64,000 bases of DNA from NCBI GenBank assembly GCA_009193035.1, contig SWDT01000248.1, positions 124,001-188,000 on the forward strand, in the 5' to 3' direction. Shown piece by piece: positions 38,723-49,269 of this stretch. A program made the position numbers and the translations under genes. Below the pieces are notes generated by a model. It had not been told where the DNA came from, searched no databases, and saw nothing but the letters and a program-made list of their open reading frames with translations. This DNA is from Halicephalobus mephisto. Lineage: Eukaryota; Nematoda; Chromadorea; Rhabditida; Panagrolaimidae. Every line of letters begins with the position of its first letter. Positions within the stretch are counted from its first letter, which is position 1.

Positions 38723-38994
38723 TTAGACTTTCGTTCTGGCTGAAAGAGATGCCGCTACTTTGGCCACTTTGGCTACTTCTTTTCTTTTAGCGTTCATTCT
38801 CCTGTTAGTAAACTTGAGCCGCTCATTGCTGCCAGGACGAACTTCTTCGTTTGCAAGTACACGGTGCTGACTGCGTTAAACGACTTCCCAAGCACAATGC
38901 CCTGTGGCAGGATTTCGGTCATCCTAGACGAAGAAGCGGCTAACCATCTCCGACTGATGCACTCTTCCCCGATTGTTGGAGGTTCAAATTTCAT
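38723..38994 (-). CDS. Small protein of 76 residues, unknown function
   Basis: Exon 38994-38843 (50 codons plus two bases), an intron of 41 bases (GTTCGT...CTAACAG) and exon 38801-38723 to TAA join in phase. The stretch is clearly richer in G+C than its surroundings. The product starts MKFEPPTIGEECISRRWL, has a moderately hydrophobic middle (GIVLGKSFNAVSTVYL) and a strongly basic Ala/Lys C-terminus (RMNAKRKEVAKVAKVAASLS). The basic tail suggests a nucleic-acid or ribosome-associated small protein, but this is only composition. If the intron is not spliced, the first frame stops after 66 residues. No family recognised. Confidence 0.5.
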
Positions 38995-39104
38995 TTTTGG
39001 CGTTTTACACTAATTGCATGCAAAGCTTAATTTCGAAAACCGAAGGGATGTGGAATTTCCGGAGGCAATTACGTGATAACATAGTTAGTGAATCTTGTTC
39101 GAAG

Positions 39105-39892
39105 CTGCACAAAAAAAACATATTTTTTGGTTCAGTAACAAATACAAATCGTCAGTATTACTTTTTAATTTCCGTCACAAAAATCAAATATTCATGAAAA
39201 ATATAATAATTATATTTACTTTTGTTACTTTTCGCAATTTTTACAAAACCAAAAGTTATATTTTTTGGAGTAAAGTTGACTCTTCCTTGTCAATTAATTA
39301 TAATATATAAAAAAGCACACTTTTTGGCACAGTAACAAATATAAATCTTCATTATTACTTTTTAATTTTCGTCACAAAAGTCAGATATTCATGAAAAATG
39401 TGACGATTGTGTCACATTTCGCAATTTTTACGGAACCAAAAGTTACGTTTTTTGAAGTAAAGTTGACTCTTCCTTGTCAATTAATTATAATATATAAAAA
39501 AAATTCTTTTTGGTTCAGTAACAAATACAAATCTTCATTATTACTTTTTAATTTTCGTCACAAAGGTTAAATATTCATGGAAAATATAATAATTATATTC
39601 ATTTTTGTCACTTTTCGCAATTGTTACAAAACCAAAAGTTATATTTTTTTGTGTATTGGAGCTGTTTTTGAATAGTGACCAGAAAGCTCTGATTTGAGTT
39701 CGAAATAGACACTATCCAAAACCTCTACACATAAAAAAGCACACTTTTTGGCACAGTAACAAATACAAATCCTCATTATTACTTTTTAATTTCCGTCACA
39801 AAAGTCAGATATTCATGGAAAATATAATAATTATATTCATTTTTGTTATTTTTCGCAGTTGTTACAAAACCAAAAGTTATATTTTTTTGTGA
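39105..39892. mobile_element. Array of four palindromic MITE copies
   Basis: Copies lie at about 39105-39268, 39305-39454, 39495-39655 and 39727-39892. Each has inverted ends (CTTTTTGGttCAGTAAC... and ...ACcAAAAGTTATATTTTTT). The spacers GTTGACTCTTCCTTGTCAAT and GAATAGTGACCAGAAAGCTC are repeated, so the array grew by duplication. Confidence 0.75.
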
Positions 39893-41265
39893 AATTGGGA
39901 CTACTTAAAGGCCGACGAACACGTGATGTAGTTGATCTCGATTGTTCACAAATCTCGTTTACAATTTAATTTTTAACATCTTAAAGATGAATATTCAAAC
40001 AAACAAAACTTAAATAAAAAATGAAATGATTTTTTTGAAATTCCTCAAAAAATGAAACATCATTGTAAAAATTTAAAAAATAGAAAATCTCACAAATCGG
40101 ATAAAATTCATTTTTTTAATTTTTAAAATTTAAAAAGTTACTTATTTTTTGGAATTTCCGAATTCCTGCGAAAAATTAGAAAATTTTATAAAAATTAAAA
40201 AATAATTGACGTGATATGGACTTCCAATAGCGGAGGAAAAACATAATTTCTGAAGATATCTTTTATACAATAATATTTTTCATATAATAAAGTTACAAAA
40301 CTTAATTCTAAAATAATAGGAATTACTGTCGTCATGACGAGGACTTTCGTGGTAGGAGTTTCTATTTTGTTCCACCTCAGTAATAAAACTGGTGATCTTA
40401 CTAAAATCGACTCTTTTATCTAAATTTTATAATTCTCTAAAAGCATTAAAATTTTATTTTTTATCTAAATTTTAGAACTTTCTAAAAACATTAAAATTTT
40501 ATTTTTTATCTAAATTTTAGAACTTTCTAGGAAATCCTGGAAATTTATGTTGAAACAATTTATAAAACATTTTACAAAAGTATGATATTTAAAATACAAT
40601 TATAAAATAATAAAAAACAAAAACTACTGCAAATTAACAAAAATATACAATTGTATAAATTACAATTTTACATTGATAGACCAAGACTGAAATTTGTGAA
40701 ATAATTAAAATCAAAGTCGACTTCGAGGTCAAAATTGCAGTTTGCACGCAAAATTGGAGCAGACAGACCTAAGTGTTGTCTACAAGCTGCAAATTTGATT
40801 TTGAGGTTGAGGTCGATTTCGAAGTTGATTCTGAGGTTGAAGTCGATTTTGATTCTTATGTCGACTTTAACTTTAAAGTCAACTTCGAGTTTGAAATTGA
40901 TTATAATTTTGAAGTCAACTTTGACTTGAAATTGATTTGAAGTTGACTATAATTTTGAGGTGAACAGTAATTTCGAAATTGATTCTGATTTTGAAGCCAA
41001 CTTTGATTTCGAGGTCAATTTCTAAATTGATTTTAACTTTGAACTCAGTTATGATTTTGAAGTTAACTATGATTTTGAAGTTAATTTTAACCTTGAAGTT
41101 AACTATGATTTTGGACTTAATTTTAACCTTGAAATCAACTTTGACTTTGATGTCGACCGTTCTATAGTCTTTGGCAGAGAAATAACCATGTTGGATCCAC
41201 TTTAAACAACTGTTTAAGAGTCAATATTTGCTGAAAATATACTGTAGAAGAAACCTATATTTTGA
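39893..41265. other. Intergenic, 3' side of ift-20
   Basis: 40790-41160 is a purine/pyrimidine-skewed simple repeat of GAAGTTGATTTTGA-like units; its open frames (ILKSTLTLKSTSSLK) are artefacts. A palindrome TCGTCATGACGA lies at 40329-40340. No gene seen. Confidence 0.6.
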
Positions 41266-42303
41266 TCAAATAGGTAATCTTAATTTTTGTAGAAATTCAT
41301 TTTGTTGAGTTTCTAATTTTTGAAGGTGTTGTAATTCGATTTTTAACCTTTCCAATTCAACTTGTTTTTCGTGAACAAGAATCTAAAAAATTATATTTTA
41401 AAAATTATATTTTAAAAATTATCCAAATTGATTAAACTTACATTTAATTGTTGTTTTTCTTCCAATTTTTGGTTTTCGGATTGTTTTGCGGCGTTTTGGG
41501 CACTCATCGCCTTCAGTCTTTCAGAATCCGCGATTTTTCCCAGCTTAAAAATTTCACTTTCATAAATAATAAAAATGTAAATAAATAACTTACTTCTGAC
41601 ATCATTTTAGCCACAGAATCCACAAGTTCATCAAAACGAGTCAATTTTTCGACGAATTTCGTTGTTTCTTCATTTAATTGCGAAGAATCGTGAATTAAAT
41701 CTAAAACAATTTAATATAAAAAAAGCAAACAAATTTTCATAAAAAAACTTAAATTTTTACATAAAAAAATTAAACTTTCATATATAAAAAAAATTTTTAC
41801 ATAAAAAGTCAGATTTTTATATATAAAAAAACTTAAATTTTCATATATAAAAAACAATTTTTCACATATAAAATTAAATTTATAAAGAATTAAGTTTTTG
41901 TTTTTTAAAATAGTCTAATTTTTACATATAAAATTAAACGAATTTATATCTAAAAAATTAAATATGTCTTTGTATATAAAAGGTAAATAAAGTTTTATAA
42001 CAAAATTCAAATTTTATTTTTTAAAAAAGTTGAATTTTTTATATATGAAAAAACTTTAATTTTTACATATAAAATTAAACAAATTTATATCTAAAAAATC
42101 AAATATGTCTTTGTATATAAAAGGTAAATAAAGTTTTATAACAAAATTCAAATTTTATTTTTTTTTAAATTCAAATTTTATTTTTTTTAAAATTTAAATT
42201 TTATTTTTTAAAAAACTTGAATTTTTACATTTAAAATTAAACAAATTTTACCTGGATTGACAAGGCGGACTTGGTTTAATTCATCTATGACGATGTTATC
42301 CAT
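41266..42303 (-). CDS. ift-20: Intraflagellar transport protein 20
   Basis: Exons 42303-42252, 41700-41594, 41543-41442 and 41382-41266 give 125 residues (human IFT20 is 132). The order of conserved blocks matches the family: DELNQVRLVNP near the N-terminus, then FVEKLTRFDELVDSVAKMMSE, a coiled coil from about residue 54 (KIADSERLKAMSAQNAAKQS), and VELERLKIELQHL with QNEFLQKL at the end. IFT20 is an IFT-B subunit that links Golgi-derived vesicles to cilium assembly. Each of the four exons is under 120 bases, too short to stand out as a long open frame. A perfect X-box lies 68 bases upstream of the ATG, which independently supports ciliary-gene identity. Confidence 0.93.
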
Positions 42304-42370
42304 TTTTAGAAAATTTGGAAAAAAATATGGAAATTATTCAAAAAGAACTATTTTTCGGAAAATATGGAAT

Positions 42371-42384
42371 GTCGTCATGACAAC
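42371..42384 (+). promoter_or_regulatory. X-box (DAF-19/RFX site) of ift-20
   Basis: GTCGTCATGACAAC matches the consensus GTHNYYATRRNAAC at all 14 positions. It lies 68 bases upstream of the ift-20 ATG, the usual distance for nematode ciliary genes. Confidence 0.9.
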
Positions 42385-43149
42385 CAAAAGCGCGAATTTT
42401 TCTTGTTCGAAACCAGACTTCTAATGGGATTACGGTAGGGCACTTTTCAGAAGAGTACTGCATTCTTGACTTTCGCAACATTTTTGATTAAAAATAATTT
42501 TCAAATTTTGATTTTTAAGATGAGTGTTTTTCTATTTTTAAATTTGGAATTTTTTGATTTTTTTAAATTTTTTGAAAAATTTTTATTTTTTTAAATTTTT
42601 TCAAAAATTTTTATTTTTTTGAATTAAAATTAAAATTTTAAATTATGTTCAATTTTTGGCGTTTTTAAAAATAATTTTAATTATTGATTTTTTGTTTAAA
42701 GTTGATTTTATCGATGGAAAAGTATTTTCAAAAAGTTATGCCCTGAGGCAGTGCCGTCAGTCTGAGGTCATCAAAGGTGGTTGAAGAGATGGATGATCGA
42801 TTTGTAAAAATGTCAAAGTTGTTCTAATTTAAAAATACTAAAATGTACTTTTTTAAATAAAATTCAAAAATTTACTTTTTTTAAAAAATAAAATTCATTT
42901 TTTTTTAAATTTAAAAATTTACTTTTTTTAAAAATAAAATTTACTTTTTTTAATGAAATTAAAAATATATTTTTTTAGAAAATAAAAAATCCAATTTTTT
43001 AAATATTTTATTTTATAGATCCTTTATCACCCTATATTTTTAATTACCCATTTTTTGGAATATTTAAACATGGAAAAAATTGCGTTTTCATGTTTATTTT
43101 TTTTTATTTTCCACTTTATTAAAAAAAGAAATTTTCAATTTTATTAATT

Positions 43150-43490
43150 AAAAAATCTCGTCCATTTTATTATTAAAAAAAAAATAAATTCTTAATTTTA
43201 TTATTTTAAAAAAAATAAATTTTGAAATTTTATTATTTAAAAAAAAATAAATTTTTAATTTTATTATTCAAAAAAAAAATAAATTTTTAAATTTTATTAT
43301 TTAAAAAAATAAATTCTTAATTTTATTATTTAAAAAAATAAATTTTTAAATTTTATTATTTTAAAAAAATAAATTTTTAAATTTTATTATTTTAAAAAAA
43401 TAAATTTTTAATTTTATTATTTAAAGAAAAATTATTTTTTGATTTTGTTATTTAAAAAAAATTATTTTTTCAATTTTATTATTAAAAAAA
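43150..43490. repeat. Tandem A/T repeat, about 30-base unit
   Basis: About ten copies of AAAAAAATAAATTTTTAAATTTTATTATTT. Confidence 0.9.
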
Positions 43491-44009
43491 TGTCAAACTT
43501 TTGTTATCCTTAGTTTTCAAAACGGAGTCCTCATCCACTCTTCCGGCTAAGCGTTTTTGCCGATGGCAATTGTTCACGACATTTGGATGAGGTAAAAAAA
43601 ACGATGCAAAAGTTTGCTTATCGTTATTTAAAGCTATTTCCAAATTTGACGAAAAAGAAACATTAAATTTTTATTTTTTTTGACTTCTGAAAAAATTTTT
43701 TTGAATTTTTTTTTGATATTTAAGACCAAATTTCGATCGTTTTTTATTCATCATTTTCAAAATTTTTAAATTTCTTTAAAAATAAAAAAAATACAGTATT
43801 TAAAAATTTTTTTATTTTTATGCCCTGAGGAAAAATTTTAAAAATGAAAAATATTTTTGAAATTTTTTAATTAAAATTTTTTAAAAAGTTTAAAATTTAA
43901 TTTTTTTTTGAGGAAAATTTCGAATGAATAATTAAATCGTTTTTGTAAATTTCGATGATTAAGAATTTTTTACGAAATATTTTTGTTTTTTTGAACGAAG
44001 TATTGTAAT

Positions 44010-44400
44010 TTTGAAAATCATAAAACTTTGAGATTTTTGAATTTTCACGAAAAAAGAGGAATTTTTATAAAAAAATTTGTTATTCTACCGTAATCGACTT
44101 TTATTTTTTACCTAAATTTTAGAAATATTTAAAAAGTTTAAAATCATAAAACTTTGAGATTTTTGAATTTTCACAAAAAGTGATGAATTTTTATAAAAAA
44201 ACTTGTTATTCTACCGTAATCGACTTTTATTTTTTACCTAAATTTTAGAAATATTTAAAAAGTTTAAAATCATAAAATTTTGAGATTTTTGAATTTTCAC
44301 AAAAAGTGATGAATTTTTATAAAAAAACTTGTTATTCTACCGTAATCGACTTTTATTTTTTACCTAAATTTTAGAAATGTTTTTTTTATTTTTCGAAATT
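44010..44400. repeat. Tandem repeat, three units of 126 bases
   Basis: Units begin AAAATCATAAAACTTTGAG at about 44014, 44140 and 44266 and contain TTATTCTACCGTAATCGACT. Confidence 0.95.
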
Positions 44401-45754
44401 TTGCTAAAAATAAAAAATTCTATAAAAACGGAAAATCAGGTAATTCTACCATAATCGATTTTTTTAAATTTAAATTTTAAAATTATTTAGAAAGTTTAAA
44501 ATTTAAATTTTTAATTTTCACAATAGTGTAATTTTAAAAATTTTTGAATTCCTGCGAAAAACGATAAAAATAGAAAAATGGAAACCTGGCAATTATTTAA
44601 AAAATAAACTCAAATTTTTTTTATCCAAGGTTTAAGTTTTTTAAAAAATCAAAATTTTTTTTTAATTTTTATTTTTATAATTTTTTTTTAATTTTTATTT
44701 CTATAATTTTTTTTAAAATTTTTATTTTTATAATTTTTTTAAAATTTTTATTTTTATAATTTTTTTTTAATTTTAAATTTTCGTGAAAAAATTGAAAAAT
44801 ACGGTAGATGTGAGAATCCAGACTGAAGTCAGTTTGTGATTTTTTATTTTTCGTGATAATTCTGAAAATTTAAAATAATTTTGAAAAAAATTTTATTTTT
44901 GATTTTTTCGAAAGTTTAAAATTCGCGCCAAAAGTGAGAGATGTTTGTAAAAATGGAAAATCTGTCCAAAATCGACTCGCGATTTTTCGAAATTTTAAAA
45001 ATTTTAAAATAATTTTATTTTTGATTTTTTTAAATTTTTTCAAAAATAAAAACTTCGAAAAACTTAAAAAATTTGAAAATTAAAGTGAAAAATTAATAAA
45101 TAAAAACAACAAAAATCAATTTTAATAGAATTTTCAAATTTTTCATTTTTCTAAGATAATTTAATAAAAATTTTCTTTTTTCCTTTTAATAAAAATCTAA
45201 TTTTTACAATTTTCAAACTTCCGCAAAGGAAGTAAAATTTATTTAAAAATTTTTTAAATTTTTTTAAAAATATTAGAAAATTTAAAAAAATTAAAAAACT
45301 TAAAATTTTTAAAATATTAGAAAATCTAAATTTTTAAAATTTTTGTTTTTAAAAAAATTAGAAAATTAAGAATTTTTAAATTTTCATTGTTTTTTATAAA
45401 ATTATAATTTTAAATGAAGTAATTTATTTTTTTAATGACCGATTATTTTTTATTTTCTATTTAAAAAGGAAATGTTTTCGATTCCCAAACCTGAGAATGC
45501 CTTCCGAAAACACTGACGATGAATGTGTGAACGTAAACATTGATGGACAAGGAAAGGCGGAGATTCCGTTTTTCGCGCGGACCTGTCAAAAACGGCACTA
45601 AAATTTCCAGGATTCTGTCGATAGCATGTTTAATATTTTAAGTCCCAGAAAATCCAGAATAGTGTTGAATTTTGTGGATAACTTCCTCGATACTTATTAT
45701 TCATGGAATTTAAGGGATATTTTTGGATTTGCAGATACCATACTTGGAACTTTC

Positions 45755-46170
45755 CTAAAAAACTTCAAATTTCTAAGTTTTTAAAAGATTAAATAAATTT
45801 GGAATTTTTATAATTAAATATTTAAAAATTTTCAATTTTTAAGAAAATTAAAATTGATTTTATTTAATAATCTAAAAAACTTCAAATTTCTAAGTTTTTA
45901 AAAGATTAAATAAATTTAGAATTTTTATAATTAAATATTTAAAAATTTTCAATTTTTAAGAAAATTAAAATTGATTCTATTTAATAATCTAAAAAATTCC
46001 GAATTTCTAAATTTTCTAAAAAACTTTAAAAAGATTAAATAAATTTAGAATTTTCATAATTAAATATTTAAAAAATTTTCAATTTTTAAGAAAATTAAAA
46101 TTAATTTTATTTAATAATCTAAAAAATTCCAAATTTTTATAATTAACAATTTTTAAATATTTTTAATTTT
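45755..46170. repeat. Tandem repeat, about four units of 117-130 bases
   Basis: Units begin CTAAAAAACTTCAAATTTC (or CTAAAAAATTCC) near 45755, 45872, 45989 and 46119. Confidence 0.9.
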
Positions 46171-46315
46171 GTAGAAAATTTATATTAATTCTAAATTACC
46201 TATACAATTGAATAATATTTTTCGAATTTTGCAAATGACGTATTTTGTGACATAGGTTATTTACAGACTGAAATTGTTTATTAAATTTTTTGGGGAACTT
46301 AATTGACACTTGAGT

Positions 46316-46963
46316 CGCACGACAGATGTTCCCCAGCGACAGTTCCTCCCTTTCGACTCGCGATTTCGAAATTCTTTCTAAATTAATTTTTTCCTCATTT
46401 AACTCACATGTGAAGTTAATTTAACTACTAGAAAAACCGATATAAAAATATAGAAAATTATGTAAATCCTACGAAATAGAGATAGTAAATATCGTAAAGT
46501 TTATTTTTTTCGTTTTTATATCAATTTTATTAATTATTTAATTAGTATCTTAGGAAGTAATACGACTATTAAAAAACCGATATAAAAATTTAAAAAATAA
46601 TATAAATTTTATAAAAATAAAAAAAATAAATATTGTTTGAAAATATTCGTTGTAAAATTTATTTTTTTCATTTTTATATCGATTTTGCCAATTATTTCAT
46701 TAGAATCTTAAAAAGTAATCTAACTACCGCAAAAATCTATATAAAAATTCAAAAAATAATATAAATTCTATAAAAATAAGGAAAATAAATATTGTTTGAG
46801 AATATTCATTGTAAAATTCATTTTTTTCGTTTTTATACCAATTTTATCAATTATTTCATTAGAATCTTAAAAAGTAATCTAACTACCGCAAAAATCTATA
46901 TAAAAACGAAAAAAACTATCCTATGAAATAGAGGCAGAAAATATTGCTGGGGAACATCTCGTG
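46316..46963. mobile_element. Fold-back element with inverted ends and internal tandem repeats
   Basis: The left end CACGACAGATGTTCCCCAGC and the right end GCTGGGGAACATCTCGTG are inverse copies with a two-base gap. Between them are three to four units of roughly 160 bases (ACTACCGCAAAAATCTATAT...TTTTTTCGTTTTTATATC). Confidence 0.65.
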
Positions 46964-47224
46964 AAACCGATAATTGTGGGTTATCTATAGAAATCAATAA
47001 ACATTTTTGGATTCTGTGAATAACTTAATTGATATTATTTGTAAATTATTCCTAGAAAATGAAAAACGTTTCTGAGTTTTATGCGTAACTTAATTGAAAC
47101 GTAACTTGTTCACTGAATTCAAACACATTTTGGGATCTTGGAGATAGTTGATACTTTTAAATTACCGTCATGATCTAAGACATGTTTGTGGACTTTGCAT
47201 GACTAATTTTACACTTGTAAGTTA

Positions 47225-47500
47225 TCTATACAGTCTCTAAGCACTCTCTGGTTTCTGTAGACAATTTATTTCATACTTATAAGTCATCTATAAAAGACAA
47301 GATGTTTGTAGACTCTGTAGACAACTTATAAATATGAAATAAGTCGACTCCAGAATCTATAAACATTTTATATCTTCTGTAGGCAACTTATTTCATACTT
47401 ATAAGTCATCTATAAAAGACAAGATATGTTTGTAGATTCTGCAGACAACTTATAATTATGAAATAAGTCGTCTCCAGAATCTATAAACACTGTATGTTTA
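47225..47500. repeat. Tandem repeat, about 122-base unit
   Basis: Two good copies plus a partial one carry TTTCATACTTATAAGTCATC...AAGACAAGATGTTTGTAGA. Each unit contains an internal near-palindrome (TATTTCATACTTATAAGT and ACTTATAAATATGAAATAA). Confidence 0.85.
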
Positions 47501-49269
47501 CTGTAGACAACTTCCTTGATGTTATTAAACTACTATAGAATCTAAAAGGATTCTTTTGGTTTCGTGAATAACTTACGTAATGTTTCTTCATGTTATCCAT
47601 AAAACTGAAAACTTTCGGATTCTGAATAAACCTTCAATTAAGATAGCGTAGTCCAAACTGAAACCTCGATTGTGTGACTAAGTCCTCTTGAAGGCTCTTC
47701 TTCACTCGAAAGGCGAATCCGTGAAAAGAATGCAAAATTTTTCTTAAATAAATGTTTCTTATTTTATATTCAACTTTTTTAAACTAGAAATTTCCTAAAA
47801 TTCTCAAACATGATTTCCGCTGAACCCGGGACTATTATTATAATTCGATTTTTGTTAAAAAAAATTTTCAAACTATTTTTCGAATGTTTTGAATTAAGTA
47901 AAGAAAAATTGAGTTTTCTGTGTTCCTCTTTTTTGGACTCTTTAGGTCTTTTAACAGATCCCCTGAGGTATATTTTTTATGTATTTAGTTTTTTTGTCTT
48001 CCAGCTCGACGACTTCAATTTTATTCGCTCAACTGATTTGTTCTAACCTTCGCAAATTTTTTTTTGAAATTTTTGAATTTTTTTTTCCTGAAATTTTTGA
48101 ATTTTTTCTGAAATTTTTCTTTAAATTTTAAAATTTTTGGATTTTTTTCAGAAATTTTAAAATTTTTTTAAAAATTTTTTTAGAAATTTTAAAATTTGTT
48201 TTAAAATTTTTCTTTAAATTTTTAAATTTTTTCGGAAATTTTTAAAATTTTTTTAATTTTTGGATTTTAGAGTTTTTTTAGAATTTTTTTGAAATTCTTG
48301 GAAGATTTTAAATATTTTTAAAGTATTTTGAAATTTAATAAAAAGTTGGATTTTTGAGAAATTTGAATTCTAGGAATTTTTACAAGTGTGAAAATTCGTG
48401 TTGGGACTATTTCCTGGAAATTTTTGTGTCTGATTTTTAAAATAGTAACACCAAAAGTGCATAGTCTTTCAGAACTTAATAGAAAAGTTTGAAAAAAATT
48501 TAAAATTGAAAATTCCGAAATTCTCTAAAAAATCTAAAATTGAAAATTCTAAAATTTAAAAATTCGTGCTGGGACCATTTCGTAATATTTTTAATTTTTG
48601 TAAGAATTTTATTATGATTCCATGAAAAGCTTCAGAACTTAATAGAAAAGTTTGAAAAAATTTAAAATTGAAAATTCCGAAATTCTCTAAAAAATTTAAA
48701 ATTGAAAATTCTAAAATTTAAAAATTCGTGCTGGGACCATTTCGTAATATTTCTAATTTTTGTAAGAATTTTATTATGATTCCATGAAAAGCTCCAAAAT
48801 TTAATAGAAAAGTTTGAAAAAATTTAAAACTAAAAATTCCAAAAATTCGTGCTGGGACCATTTTGTGAAAAATTTTCAGATTTTTATGTTGAAATTCTAT
48901 AAAAACTTCTAAAACTTATTAAAAATAAAATTGACATTTAAAACTAAAAATTTCCAAAATTCTTGTCGGGACCATTTTGTGAAAAATCTTTATTTTTAAT
49001 AATTTTTTATTTTTAATAATTTTTTTACTTTTGACAAATTTTTATTTTTAAGAAAATTTTCAACAGAAAATGAAAGATATTTAAAAAAGTGACTTTTGTT
49101 TCCGATTTTTTAGAAACAGATCCGATTTCAGTCGATCTAATCCTTTCAAAAATGCCATTTTTCACGAGTTTTTTGTTTTTTTCATTTATTTTATGGAATT
49201 TGTTTGATTTTGACATAAAAAGTTTTTTTTAGAAATCTTCAAAAATAAAAATTTACCGTATGTCAAGGG

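Larger units (their letters stand above)
42385..49269. other. Repeat-dominated intergenic desert of about 6.9 kb
   Basis: Mainly A/T homopolymer-like sequence and the tandem arrays listed separately (43150-47500). Small G+C-richer islands at 43505-43610, 45480-45600 (a 34-codon frame, MPSENTDDECVNVNI), 47650-47730 and 47805-48045 (a 78-codon + frame) have no recognisable product. The GPCR promoter is presumably near the right end. Confidence 0.5.

Noticed and set aside
40328..40341. Second X-box-like site GTCGTCATGACGAG
   Set aside because: The last three bases are GAG rather than AAC, and it lies downstream of ift-20 with no gene start nearby.
40735..41167. Plus-strand open frames rich in ILKSTLTLK
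   Set aside because: Simple-sequence artefact of a GAAGTTGATTTTGA-type repeat.
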